64,000 nt of DNA, taken from Azorinus chamasolen. Its lineage: Eukaryota; Mollusca; Bivalvia; Cardiida; Solecurtidae. The position numbers and the translations under genes were made by a program. The notes under the pieces were generated by a model that was given only the letters and a program-made list of their open reading frames with translations, had not been told where the DNA came from and searched no databases. Where the stretch lies: contig OY755243.1 of assembly GCA_963576725.1 (NCBI GenBank), positions 82,199,945 to 82,263,944 of the forward strand. Direction: 5' to 3'. This document shows, piece after piece, positions 53,130 to 63,930 of the stretch (position 1 is the stretch's first letter; every line of letters starts with the position of its first letter).

Positions 53130-54925
53130 TTTGGTCCTAAATCTATAAAACTGGTACCAAATTGGAAATAGGACATTGTGCTTTTATTTCCAGTTTTTTT
53201 TAATTACCTTATTTGCATACTCATGAATATTAATGAGAACATTGAAAATAGTAAAAACAATATAGAAATAACGTAAATAATGTAAACTATTCACTTTTTA
53301 TCCTACAAATATCAGAAAACAATTTCAAATGCAGTTAAACATGATGACAAAATCCTCAGAAAACAAAATATCATATTTGAGGACCAAATATTTAACTCTA
53401 AGTAACTTTTTAACTGTTTCCATAGTAACCATTCATTTCACTCTGTTCACACATTTTTGTTAGTCGACACCTACCTGCAAAAATCTTCCATATCACAGGA
53501 CGTTTTTGTGCTAACTGTATAAAACTGGTACCAAATTACAGCTAAGACCTTGTGCTTTGGTTTATAGGCTATACTTAGGAATTACCTTATTTGCATACAC
53601 ATGAATATTAATGAGAATAATTACAAAATAGCTAAAAATACAGAAATAACGTAAACCTCTCAATTTTGATCCTACCAATATCAGAAAACAACTTCAAATG
53701 TAGTTTAAATTGATGACAAAATACTCAGAAAGCTAAGTATCTAAATTGATACCAAAGCAATGAACTGTAAGTAACATTGTAACGGTTTCTATGGTAACCG
53801 ATCCTTTCACAAATTTTGGAAATTTCACATCCACCTGTAATAATCCGCTAGATCTCAGTTAATTTTGATGAATCATGAAATCAATTGTTACAAACATAGA
53901 TATGAGGCATTGCTTTAATAGTAAATATTACTTTTCTGATATAAACTAATTTGCATATGTATGAATATTTATGAGAACAGTAAGAGATGTTGAAATTTTC
54001 GACAGACACCAGTCTTTCTCTTATAAAGCAAACAAAAATGCAAAATGGTTAGCTAAAGTTTACTATGATCACTGAATATCACCAAGAGTGTTAGATAAAT
54101 AAATTTGGGACAAATCATATAGCACTGTGATATATCTGTTTCCTAGGCAACCATTCTAACCTCATTGTTCATATTACAGAGTGTTTAAATACCTGCAACA
54201 TACAAAAATATTGCGGCCTACTTTGGCGATAATTATAAATGATATAAACATATACCCGGCAGTTGATGTATGAATCTTAATGTTTGGTTCACTTTATGCA
54301 AATTACCTTATTTGCATCCTCATGAATATTAATTAGTGATAAGAAAACAGAGAGAAACAATATTGAAAATAACATGTTTGGCAGTATAATTTTTAGTAAT
54401 TTAAAAACACAAACTGGAAATAGAAGCACAATGTCCTATCTCCAATTTGGTACCAGTTTTATAGGTTTAGGACAAAAACTGGCTGTGATATGTACGATTT
54501 TGAAGGTACGGGCCATTATTACGAAAACTAGGGTGTTGCCATGGAAACGGTGAAAATGGTACTTAAAGTTAATGCTATGGTCCTCAAATTGGATATTTTG
54601 TTTCCTGGAGTTTTCGTCATCATGTTAAACTGCATTTGAAGTTATTTTCTGATATTTGTAGGATAAAAATGAAAGGTTTACGCTATTTCTATACTTTTTT
54701 TACTATTTTTAATGTTCTCATTAATATTCATGATTATGCAAATAAGATAATTTAAAAACACAACTTGGAAATGAAAGCACAATGTCTTATCTTCCATTTG
54801 GTACCAGTTTTATAGTTTTAGGACAAAAACTTGCTGTGATATGGACGAATTTGTAGGTATGGGTCATCATTACAAAAAGTTGGGGGTTGCCATGGAAACG
54901 GTTAAAAAACACATAGCCTAAAAGA
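53130..54925. repeat. array of about 360-base units, three and a half direct then two inverted
   Basis: Each unit holds AAACTGGTACCAAATT, TTATTTGCATACTCATGAAT, TATCAGAAAACAA.TTCAAAT and a GTTTCCATAGTAACC-like block. ATTTGCAT stands at 53211, 53589, 53949 and 54310, and inverted (ATGCAAAT) at 54736. The X-box-like block stands at 53416, 53785, 54138, and inverted (GTTGCCATGGAAAC) at 54535 and 54886. Orientation flips near 54390, so 53138-53430 can pair with 54535-54830. No protein frame. The family is unknown to me. Confidence 0.85.
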
Positions 54926-55252
54926 ATTTAAGTTTGAGTACATTCGCGATTTTGATTCGGGACACTTTTCTGAACATTTTGGTACCCATGAAAAAAAGTC
55001 TAGGGGGTGGGGGTGCACGGTAGGCACAATAGGCTCCCTGAGTAATACTGTGAGGGAATCACATAACTATAAAACAATAAATGATCAATTCGTCTATCAA
55101 TGAGCTAAACTACGAACCAGATTGACTCGAAATGCATATGCACGCGAACTAGTGCAAATATAAAACAAAACATAAATGTCTATCACATTTGACCATACAA
55201 CCACGTTATAATGGAAAATTTATTACGAATTTAATTCTTATCCGGCTGATCT

Positions 55253-55570
55253 CAGGGGCGTAACTGAATCCAAATGTAGTGTACACACTGTGGCTATAGG
55301 GGTCAAGGGGCATGCTCCCCGGGAACATTTTTAGAGTTGTGTAGTTTTGAAACCATTGTGATAAATAGAGAGAATTTGCTGTTATAGGAGAAAATGCTTT
55401 ATTTATCACAATGGTTTTCAAAAGGGGACTTTTACAGAGGCTACGAAAGACGACAATATGAGGGAATGGGTTAAAGCTTAAATGACAAGTATGTCCCCTC
55501 TGAGGATTCGATGTTTGTTCCATTTTGGCCATGATAATGTTTTCACCTTTTCACCTACGCCAATGAATCT
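55253..55570. mobile_element. element G, second copy
   Basis: CAGGGGCGTAACTGAATCCA, CTATAGGGGTCAAGGGGC, CTCCCCGGGAAC, then the B4 part (AACCATTGTGATAAATAGAG, GTTATAGGAG, GGGAATGGGTTAA at 55471) and AATGTTTTCACCTTTTCACC. Same layout and the same B4 join as 30731-31022, but the B4 hairpin is fuller here. Confidence 0.65.
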
Positions 55571-55624
55571 GGTGCAATTTTGCATTCTTTATATTCTAGC
55601 AATGTTTTGAGAAATTGTGGACCG

Positions 55625-55740
55625 ATTGTCAAATAGCCTGGATTGTGATGAGACGCCGAGTTACTATTCGTTTGATCTGGAACCAATCTGTTTGCAAATA
55701 TGGATCAGATAGGAAAGTTATCTCCCCTTACCAAGCCGGA
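55625..55740. mobile_element. B6 MITE remnant
   Basis: CCTGGATTGTGATGAGACGC, CGAGTTACTATTCG and ATCTGGAACCAATCTGTTTG. Ends not found. Up to 56055 nothing else is seen. Confidence 0.55.
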
Positions 55741-56055
55741 CAGGTTTGGAGCTGCGCAAGATGCAAAATGTAACGACCCCATCCCACGGGCAGTTAGATT
55801 AATGGACGACGTTAAAAGCATTAAGCAGACATTAGAGAACAATTGAAAACGTTGAAAAGGTCTTTAATATCATTACGTTAAAATCGAAAACCAAGTAGAA
55901 ATGAAAGTCAACAATATCGACAAGAGAGTAGTTGATGTAGCAAAGAATTGTTTGTTTATGAGTGAAAAAGTTGATGATCATTCCACTGAATTGAAGGCTG
56001 TAAAAGATATAATCAATATTTACATTAATTCTGCAATGTTATACATCTATAAGAA

Positions 56056-56540
56056 AATGTGAATAATAATACTAATAAAACTAATTATAATAATGACCAT
56101 AATAATAATAATCACAATCATCATCATCGTCATGATCATTATAATGATGATCATAATCGTAATGATAATAATATTAATAATAATGGAAGTAGTAATAACA
56201 ATAATCATAATCATAATAATCATAATCCTGATCCAGTTATATTAAATGTGATACTACTACTAATGATAATCATCATAATCATAAACATCATAATCATAAT
56301 ATTCATATTAAAATTATTTAGTAATATTAAATGTGATAACAATAAAAATGATAATAGTAATGATAATAATAATAAGCATAATCATCATCATAATTATAAT
56401 TATAATAATCATAATTTAGTAATAATTAATGCAATAATAATTGTGATTATTATAATAATGATAATAATATGGATGATAATAATATCAAAAGTAATAATTG
56501 ATGTGATAATAATAAAAATGATAATAATAATAATTTTGTA
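56056..56540 (+). repeat. degenerate (AAT/ATC/ATG)n microsatellite
   Basis: About 485 bases of imperfect AAT, ATC and ATG triplets. A 160-codon Asn/His/Ile-rich frame (56059-56541) arises from the triplet repeat; nothing supports it as a gene. After it, a B6 scrap AACAGTGTGGATCCAGATGA lies near 56701. Confidence 0.9.
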
Positions 56541-56984
56541 AACGTTGGTAGTATCCAGCTTTTGTTATACATTTTCATATTGTCGTACCTTTGGATTTGC
56601 ACGTGTTTTGTTCTTTTTCCTTTACATTTTATCTTATTGTTGCGGTTTTTCGTACTTTAATTATTTCGCTGCCAGTGAAGAATTTAGAATCACAAGTACA
56701 AACAGTGTGGATCCAGATGAGACACCAAGTTATTTGTTTGTTATTCTGATAATGATTTTGGACATGAAACATCAACACGAAATTGAAGATTCAAATAGAC
56801 GGCAAAGTTAACCGACGTACAACATGTCAATGAATCAAAGAGCAATGCATTTCTATCTCCCTTGGAACACTGAAAAACTGCACAGTCGTTATCTCTATCA
56901 CAGTCAAATAGTTAAAAGGGGTTAATTAAGAAGCAGGAGACGTCCGTCAAGTTAAAGTTTAATAGTGATACACTTATCCAGCTG

Positions 56985-57153
56985 ACCTAAGCGTTTGGAT
57001 CGAGATGAAACACCGATTAACGCGATGTCTCATCAGGATCCAATATAGTTGATATCCGGCCAGTAGCTGCTAAAATACTTGAACTGATCGAATCGCATGT
57101 ATGCTTCATATCAGAGTTTTAGCAGACTTTTTTGTTAACGTAATAAGGGTTAA
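56985..57153. mobile_element. B6 MITE
   Basis: TTTGGATCGAGATGAAACAC, CGATTAACGCGATGTCTCAT and CAGGATCCAATATAGTTG; right flank GATATCCGGCCAGTAGC and AATAAGGGTTAA. Confidence 0.7.
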
Positions 57154-57204
57154 AAGGGCAACATTGACCGAACGATTTACGTGCCGTAAACATACAAGCA
57201 TGTA

Positions 57205-57410
57205 CTGTAAAACCCTTCTAAACAGGAATTCTATATGTGAGATGAGTTTCGATAATTTTAGGAAGATGACTGCTTAATGCAGGCTGAAAGTCATGCAGAA
57301 AGCTTCTAGGGGAGCTGTCTGCATGACGTTCATCCTGCATTAAGTTGTCATCTGTCTCCAAGACCGATTTTTATACCTTATTGAGCGTCAGGTATAGACG
57401 GGTTTTACTG
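57205..57410. mobile_element. P-type MITE, complete
   Basis: CTGTAAAACCCTTCTAAACA to GACGGGTTTTACTG with TA on both sides. Centre GAAAGCTTCTAGGGGAGCTG; arms GATGACTGCTTAATGCAGG and CCTGCATTAAGTTGTCATC. Confidence 0.92.
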
Positions 57411-58530
57411 TACTGGTTAACATATCTCTGCTGTTGAATACAAACCTGTTATTGGGCAGTATATGCTATTCAAAGAGGGGAAATGCCAGGAAACATTATA
57501 GACAAAACGTTTATAGTTTGAAAAGAGAACAATGAAATAAGAAGCCAATAAAATCCGGGATTTTCAACTTAACATACGTAACATTTTTCGATGTAACATG
57601 CATCTGCGGTTAATTTCCTTTTATTTACTGTTGAATGGGAACTTTTAAGTCACCATTTTAAGCATAAGCCCTTTTGAACGCACATACCTTGTGTGAAAAA
57701 GTGCTATATAAATGTGTTATAATAATTTACTACAATTGATACTAACGTACTTTCTATCATGAAACAATTAAAGATTGCCTCGTGCGACAGCAATTATCAT
57801 AAATTCTAGCATACAACCGTCGTAACTAGAAGTTTCGTTGGCTTTATGTTATAACTTACGATAATTTCAGTTGTACGATCTTTTGAAGGACGGGTCATTG
57901 GTTGACAAATTGGTGACAACGCTCTTTAGTTTGTGTACTGACCCTGTAAGTTCTATCTGTAACGGAAATTCGATGGATATAAACAAGATAAACTTAACGC
58001 ATACAGGTTGATGGCAGTATAAATGTGCGGGTCTACAGACCACATTCTCCAATTATAGTCTATTTACCCCACCTCTGATAAGTTTTTGGTGATTGGTTGA
58101 ATTCTGTCACTTGATCGAAGAGTAAAACTTATACACGGTCACCAGAAATTCAGTACACAGTCAGTAGAAATCCAATACACGGTCAGTAACTAGGTTACCT
58201 CCCCTGCCAGCGTAGAGCACACACTTGAGGTAATGGCTGCACGGTCTTTTTGTCAGCAAATGGTTACTGAGTAAATTAGATTTTATTTTAAAGTTAAATA
58301 CATAACTGATTTTTGTATTAGATTTGTTTTCTGTTATAATTTTGGTTAGCTCGATTGGACTGTGCCGAATTGATGTTGGGCCGAATTGACATTGTACAAT
58401 TACAGTAAGAGTTGTCTTTAGTTTGTTAACGCTTTGCTTCCTTAGACGCAGGCGAGATTGAGAAAAAGAAGCAACTGAGCACTGATAGAATATAGACAGG
58501 TCATCGGTGGGGTAAATTCGTTTCATAGTC
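57411..58530. other. no gene or element recognised
   Basis: The minus-strand frame at 58161-58574 (137 codons) has no motif I recognise. A short repeat of ACACGGTCA..AGAAAT occurs three times around 58132-58185. Confidence 0.4.
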
Positions 58531-58876
58531 ATGTAGTGACCGGGTACGGGATGATGCCTCGCCGGGTATAACATTTATTCTAAGACACCTCGCGCACACA
58601 TCTACATAAAAAAGAAGGGACGTATCTATGTTTGAATTCTCCATAAACACCGCACGCGCTGTAACGGCTTAACGTGACGCAATATGGCTTCGAAAATTCG
58701 TACGACAAGAAACATAGGGCCGTTGTGGCGGTGCAAATTATAGTTAAATTGAAGTGTTAAAATCGAAATAATAAATTTATACCAGTGTTTTATCGTGCCC
58801 GTGCACGATAAAACACTGGTATGAATTTATTATTTCTTAGCTAACCAGCTATCATCCCGTATCTGGTCACTACATA
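58531..58876. mobile_element. element H, complete with TIRs and internal palindrome
   Basis: Ends ATGTAGTGACCGGGTACGGG and CCCGTATCTGGTCACTACAT are about 20-base inverted repeats with two mismatches. The left body (58579-58798) repeats at 46576-46797. Then a 34-base arm GAAATAATAAATTTATACC...GTGC (58765-58798) and its complement (58803-58836) make a strong hairpin. No transposase frame. Superfamily not identified. Confidence 0.75.
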
Positions 58877-59215
58877 AATATGTAACTAATAATACATCCG
58901 CCATCTCAGACTATGAAGGGAATTTTCGACATGGTATACCTTCTATATAGGTTATATAGAATACCTTTTCTGAAAGAACATGTATTCCACATTTCAAGAT
59001 TGCGTATTATATAGACTATATAGGGAGAATGTGGACTATAGAGCCATCAATTGCTAATGTCAACTCAAATTGACAAATCATAAAAGTATATTGGTTTGGC
59101 CTTTCCCCACGTATTTCGTAATGAACTCGTCCGAATATGTATTTTGAATGAATTTTCCACTGGTACAGTGTAGATCGGCATCAGAGGCACATGTGGCTAG
59201 TTAGCGGCGATACTA
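58877..59215. other. no gene or element recognised
   Basis: Apart from short inverted stretches of TATATAGACTATATAG near 59010, nothing is recognisable. Confidence 0.45.
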
Positions 59216-59295
59216 TTAACCCTTCATAAATACGCCTTTCTACGCCCACCCTTCCTAGAAGAGCCATCTGATTAGGGTGTTCAGTTATTTTCAGA
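59216..59295. mobile_element. left half of a B2 MITE
   Basis: TTAACCCTTCATAAATACGC, CTTCCTAGAAGAGCCATC and TGATTAGGGTGTTCAG. Confidence 0.55.
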
Positions 59296-59639
59296 GCTGA
59301 AGAATTCCCAAAAGATCAGTTTGAGCTATTATTGTTTGCTTGATTCATAGCTTCTAAAAGAGTACTTTAAACTGGTTTTAATTGGATATGTTCGTTGAAT
59401 AGACGAAATCAAACTATCAAACAAAATTGGAAAATCACGTCTTTCACCACATGTTGATAGAGGTAATGCACCAAGTCCATGACAAGTAAATTGTTGTGTG
59501 TAATACACAATCCTCTTGCAGCCTCTTGTATACGTAACCCTTAGTCCGCAACCTATTTGTTTTATCGATCTGCACTCTTTGAATATCAATTAGGCATTTT
59601 CTTTATACAAAAAAATAAATATATGTTGAAATGATTTTC

Positions 59640-59760
59640 CTAGGTAAAAGCATAAAGCATGCAGTCATGGATTACCCACGACAAACAGTGCATACCCAGA
59701 TCCTATAGGAGCTCTCTCATTTGGGTCTACACGGTTTGCAAATGCAACTATAGTTATGAC
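59640..59760. mobile_element. B5/B1-like MITE remnant
   Basis: GACAAACAGTGCATACCCAG, ATCCTATAGGAGCTCTC and CATTTGGGTCTACACGGTTT are a shortened hairpin. Ends unclear. Confidence 0.5.
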
Positions 59761-59819
59761 TGGCGGGCTATGGTTTAATGGACTCATTAGTTAAGTACTG
59801 ATGGACCATTCCAAGTTGC

Positions 59820-60048
59820 TTAAACGTTTACCTAATAATGACGCCTTTGCAAACAGAGTATACCCAGAGCAGATCACTCCGAAACGAGCGATCAGATCAA
59901 GGTCTTCTCTGTTTGCTTATGGAATAATTTAAATCTTATTCTACATGACTAAACTTTCCTGTAATTCACATGCCATTATAATACATTATGTATTGATATT
60001 CGTGGTAACATCATTTCTTACATACATATTCATAAAGTAAAAGGTTAA
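59820..60048. mobile_element. B2 MITE
   Basis: GACGCCTTTGCAAACAGAGT, CCCAGAGCAGATCACTCCGA and GAGCGATCAGATCAAGG form a hairpin whose tip differs from the usual one (CTCCGAAACGAG). Right part GCTTATGGAATAATTTAAAT and CATAAAGTAAAAGGTTAA. Confidence 0.7.
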
Positions 60049-60480
60049 ACCATTCTCATGAGTTTACACTCACAGTGTCATCCCTGTTTAGGCGTTTCCA
60101 GCTTGCTGACGAATTTGGTAATATCATGAAATCCATTACAACAAAGATGATCTTTCCCCAGTTATGAAACAGAGATATCACAATCACCATAAATCTGCTT
60201 TTGGAGATATGGTTTACAATAGAATCTCCGAAGGGGGATAACTTCGTGGCAACTGCGATCTGAACCCATTTGCAGTCTGAGCAATTGCGGTCTGTAAACA
60301 ATGACGTCTATTTCAATGCTCAAAATATATTGTTTCTTGGATAGCTTGCCACAACTATAATTGAAGTGGCAGACAGTTGTATATCGAAACATTTTGCAAA
60401 GGGTGTCACGAACGCGAAAGTGGAGTTTTGATGAATCAAAGTAGGCCGCTTTAGATCGAAGGAAGTCCAGAAAAGAAATA

Positions 60481-60767
60481 CAGTTGAAGTTCCATATATC
60501 CAACTCAGATAATTCGAACTTCGGATGAACTCGAAGTAAAGGTTCGGCCTTTCCAAAATTAACAATACAGAATTGTTCTCAAATGAATCACTATGGGCAA
60601 TTAGAAACACATACAACAGCTTAATGCATGCCTTCCGGAGCTGCCAGCATTACTTTTGACCTGCATTAAGCTGTGAACATGAGAAATCGTTCAGATTAGA
60701 AATCAGATGACTCGAACATCTATAATTTGTATGGTCACTTGAAGTTCAATATATCGAAGTTCAACTG
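60481..60767. mobile_element. pogo-like MITE with a different TIR and a P-type core
   Basis: Ends CAGTTGAAGTTCCATATATC and TATATCGAAGTTCAACTG, TA on both sides. Outer repeats AACTTCGGATGAACTCGAA. In the centre is the P module AGCTTAATGCATGCCTTCCG, GAGC and ATTACTTTTGACCTGCATTA. The terminus differs from CAGTAAAACC P elements. Frames on the minus strand (60162-60616) are read across it. Confidence 0.85.
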
Positions 60768-60829
60768 TATTTTCATTAAGTTCCTCCTGCAAAAGCGTAT
60801 CATCTAAATCCTTAAAACTAACAGCTTTG

Positions 60830-60970
60830 ACCCTGATGGAAGATGGTTGCCATTCGGTCAGGAGTTTGTTTCCCAAAGTTGTCTCAAAGCTTTGAATGAT
60901 TCGGAAGTAAGGAAAATGAAGCAGCTCGAAGTTTAAACAGACATGCTTTTAGAGCAGGAGAAGGGTAACG
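60830..60970. mobile_element. B6 MITE remnant
   Basis: CTTTGACCCTGATGGAAGAT, GCCATTCGGTCAGGAGTTTG and TTTGAATGATTCGGAAGTAA correspond to the right part of B6. Confidence 0.5.
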
Positions 60971-61219
60971 TACCACCAACTAGGCTTCGTTGGAGTAGTC
61001 GATCGTCTGTACATAGGTGGAATCATTTCTAATGGGAAAATGTAGATTCTGATTAAATCACACCAAGCACAATTTACTGAAAGCCGATGCACCGGATAAC
61101 TTTACATCAATTGTTTTAATGACAGGTTGACATCAATTATTTTAATGACAGTGGAACAGCTGATGCTCGTTCGATATTTTTCCTTGTAAGTTGTTTTTCA
61201 AGCATACTCTTTTAACGCC

Positions 61220-61460
61220 TTAACCCATTACCTCATAGGCTATTTTAGACCCAACCTCTTTGAATAAATCTACCGAAGAGGATCATTAACTAGAGGAAAG
61301 GAACATTTTAGAATTTTGTAGTTTGAAACCATTGTGATAAATAGAGCATGTGCACCTGTAGCAGCAAATGCTCTATTTATCACAATGGTTTTCCAAAGTC
61401 ACTTCTACAGAGGACTTCTACAGAGTCGTCAAAAGTCGTCAATATGAGCGAATGGGTTAA
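61220..61460. mobile_element. B4 hairpin MITE, complete
   Basis: TTAACCCATTACCTCATAGG to GAGCGAATGGGTTAA. Palindrome CCATTGTGATAAATAGAGCA with TGCTCTATTTATCACAATGG around CACCTGTAGCAG; here the CTCCT centre has mutated. Confidence 0.92.
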
Positions 61461-61704
61461 CAGAAAATACTCAAATCAGATGGCTCCTGTGGGGTTTGCT
61501 GTTTGCTTATGAAATAAAATACATCAAATTCTAGTTTTGTGACAAACCATACCGAATATCTAGATGAGAGTCATAAAATATTAAAAGCACACTTTAGGTT
61601 CCATAATTTCAAACCAGGTTTAAACTTTTATCTTTTAGGCTTTCGCTTCCTATTATTATTTATTGCATAAAATATAACACCGTTAAAATATTGTTATTTT
61701 CATG

Positions 61705-61950
61705 AGGTTATTAACTCTTAATCTCTTGAATATTCATATAAGAAAGAATGACATCATTAATGTGTATCAACTTTTATAGCATAATGTATGTTTTGGCTTT
61801 TGTAGAAACTGTAGAATCAGATATCTATATAAGTCAAAAGGCACATACAGTAGAATACTCTGATCAGCTTGCTCCTACAGGAGTCAATGTATCGTTATCT
61901 ACTCTGTTTGCAAAGTCATGAAACGTCGTTTTACTTATATACATATTGTA
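61705..61950. mobile_element. B2 MITE
   Basis: TTAACTCTTAATCTCTTGAA; ATTCATATAAGAAAGAATGA; AAACTGTAGAATCAGATATC; CTGATCAGCTTGCTCCTACA and GGAG; GTTATCTACTCTGTTTGC. Right end worn. Confidence 0.75.
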
Positions 61951-61977
61951 AATTACTTGGGGTAAGATAAACAGTTA

Positions 61978-62181
61978 CAGTAAAACCATGCTAAACCGGA
62001 ATTCTATTTGAGAAGAATTTATATAATTTTAGGCAGATGGCATCTTAATACAGGACGACAGCTATGCAAAAAGTTCCTATAGGAGCGTTTTATGTGACTT
62101 TCACCCTGCATAAAGTTTCCACCTGTCTCCAAGACCGATATTTATACTAAACTTAACGTCCGGTTTAGAGAGGTTTTACTG
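61978..62181. mobile_element. P-type MITE, AACCGGA subfamily
   Basis: CAGTAAAACCATGCTAAACC to TTTAGAGAGGTTTTACTG, TA on both sides. Centre AAAAGTTCCTATAGGAGCGT. Confidence 0.92.
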
Positions 62182-62350
62182 TATATGGAACTAACCTTTA
62201 AATGGTAAAAGTAATTATATTGGTACTATATATTTTCTAAAATCATAGATAACGAATCGCCTTGCAGACCAAAGTACCATTGCTTTATTTTTAGAAAATA
62301 TTATGTTTGTCCGGGTAAGGCTGGTTGCAGAAAGAGTGGGATGTACCTTC

Positions 62351-62566
62351 TTAACCCATTCCCTCATATTGACGCTTTTAAGTTACCTGTTGAAACCATT
62401 GTGATAAAAAGAGCATTTGCTCCTATAGGAGCAAATTCTCTATTTATCTTAATGGTTTCAAACTACAAAATTCTACAATTTTCCTTTTCCCTAGTTAATG
62501 CTCCTTTTCGGTAGATGTATTCAAAGTGGTTGGATGTAACAAAAAGTCTATGATGTAATGGGTTAA
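62351..62566. mobile_element. B4 hairpin MITE, complete
   Basis: TTAACCCATTCCCTCATATT to ATGTAATGGGTTAA. Palindrome AGAGCATTTGCTCCTATAGG with AGCAAATTCTCT. AATGCTCCTTTTCGG is shared with the copy at the left window edge. Confidence 0.93.
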
Positions 62567-62756
62567 TGGCAGCAAAAATGTTATCTCGTGTATGCAAGGA
62601 TACCCGTTAAGGTCCTTTTAGTGTACCCCAAAGGACTATATCTGTTTCCACAATTAATATGTTTAGAAATGTTTGAGTTTCTGGTAGAGCTACATTCCGG
62701 TATGCTCTACGACAGTTCTTAAATCAATATGAAACTTAAGAAGACATCATTATGCA

Positions 62757-62975
62757 TCAGTAAGGCTCTTAACTGTGCAGGACACGAGTCACTAATATCG
62801 TTTGCAAACAGTGTAGATCCAGATGAGAGGGCTCCTAGAGGAACCCTCCTATCAGGATCTGCACTGTATGTCATATTACACTTCTCTTTGGAAAAATTCC
62901 TAAATATTAACCATAAGCCTGACCTGTTTGGATTTTGGGATAATTCATTTTACAATTCAGCGTTGTAAGGGCTAA
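62757..62975. mobile_element. B5 hairpin MITE
   Basis: GCAAACAGTGTAGATCCAGA, GAGAGGGCTCCTAGAGGAAC and CAGGATCTGCACTGTATGTC form the palindrome; right end ACAATTCAGCGTTGTAAGGG and CTAA. The frame at 62729-62968 is the hairpin read as protein. Confidence 0.8.
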
Positions 62976-63105
62976 TTGGACAATCCATCAATGTCATCTG
63001 AAACGGCACGACGTGTGATTTGGTGCATTTAGCACCATGTAGTCGCGGTTAAAAATGTATCAGAAATCATACGACATCTGTCTTATGGCAAGTTTGGAAA
63101 TCAAT

Positions 63106-63355
63106 TTAACCCTTTCCCTCATATAAACGTGTTTTCACGCATTTGCAAACAGAGTAGAGCCAGATCAGACGGCTCCTAGAGGAGCCGTCTGATCAGGGTC
63201 TGCTCTGTTTGCTAACATAATTTGATAGATCTGTTCCTCTGCTTCCTAAATTGTCTACAATGTTACACCTTCCATATGTCTTTATTACTACTTTGTTAAT
63301 GAATATTCAGTAGGTATTGAAATTTGTAATAAACATAGAACAGGGAAAGGGTTAA
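63106..63355. mobile_element. B1 hairpin MITE, reference-quality copy
   Basis: 250 bases with perfect TTAACCCTTTCCCT and AGGGAAAGGGTTAA ends. The palindrome CAGATCAGACGGCTCCTAGA with GGAGCCGTCTGATC is exact. Between hairpin and right end lie GTCTACAATGTTACACCTTC and GTTAATGAATATTCAGTAGG. Confidence 0.97.
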
Positions 63356-63442
63356 AGGATAATTATGTACCTAATTATTCACGACTCCCTCGAATCGTTT
63401 TCATGCTTAGACATTTGCAAATTTGCGCTATTTGTTTCAACC

Positions 63443-63640
63443 TTAACCCTTATCCCGCAGTAAAGAGGTTATGTCTGCTGAATTTTGTATCTGCTGTGAT
63501 TTTTGACTACTTCCGATTAAATCAAGCTTTTGAGAAACTTTTATCGAGTGCCAAAGAATCTCCGAGCTGCTCAGCGTCTCAACTGGGCCCAAGCTGGTTG
63601 CAGATTCGAGTAAGGTCGCAGATAGCGGGACAATGGTTAA
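63443..63640. mobile_element. B6 MITE with intact ends
   Basis: TTAACCCTTATCCCGC left and GCGGGACAATGGTTAA right are imperfect inverted repeats. Hairpin GAATCTCCGAGCTGCTCAGC and GTCTCAACTGGGC is eroded; ACTACTTCCGATTAAATCAA is the inverted B6 flank. Confidence 0.8.
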
Positions 63641-63715
63641 GCTAGCTGGTCAAACATTCTTCCACTAATAATATGACCTTCTTCGAATTTACAAGATAAT
63701 TTCTATTGTTTTGTT

Positions 63716-63930
63716 TTAAACCCTTAGCCTGCTAAATATAGTAATGTCTGCTCAAACGCACTATAACATTTTAATTTACTTTCAATTTGTTTTGGAAAAC
63801 TATTGGCCCAGTGTCAAACAGTTTGGATCCTGATGAGACGCCAAATTACTCAGTGTTTTATCTGGATCCAAGCTATTTGCAAATGACAGCCAGGTCGCGC
63901 TGTGCTTACGCTTAGCAGGCATGGGGTTAA
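63716..63930. mobile_element. B6 MITE with intact left arm
   Basis: TTAAACCCTTAGCCTGCTAA to AGCAGGCATGGGGTTAA. CAGTTTGGATCCTGATGAGA, CGCCAAATTACTC and TATCTGGATCCAAGCT form the hairpin. A further B6-like start (GACTCCTGATAAGACGACAA) runs to the right window edge. Confidence 0.8.

Noticed and set aside
56059..56541. Asn/His/Ile-rich 160-codon frame
   Set aside because: It is a degenerate AAT/ATC/ATG triplet tract with no flanking domain.
58161..58574. 137-codon minus-strand frame as a gene
   Set aside because: No domain, no neighbours, and no supporting splice or codon pattern. I cannot exclude a lineage-specific exon.
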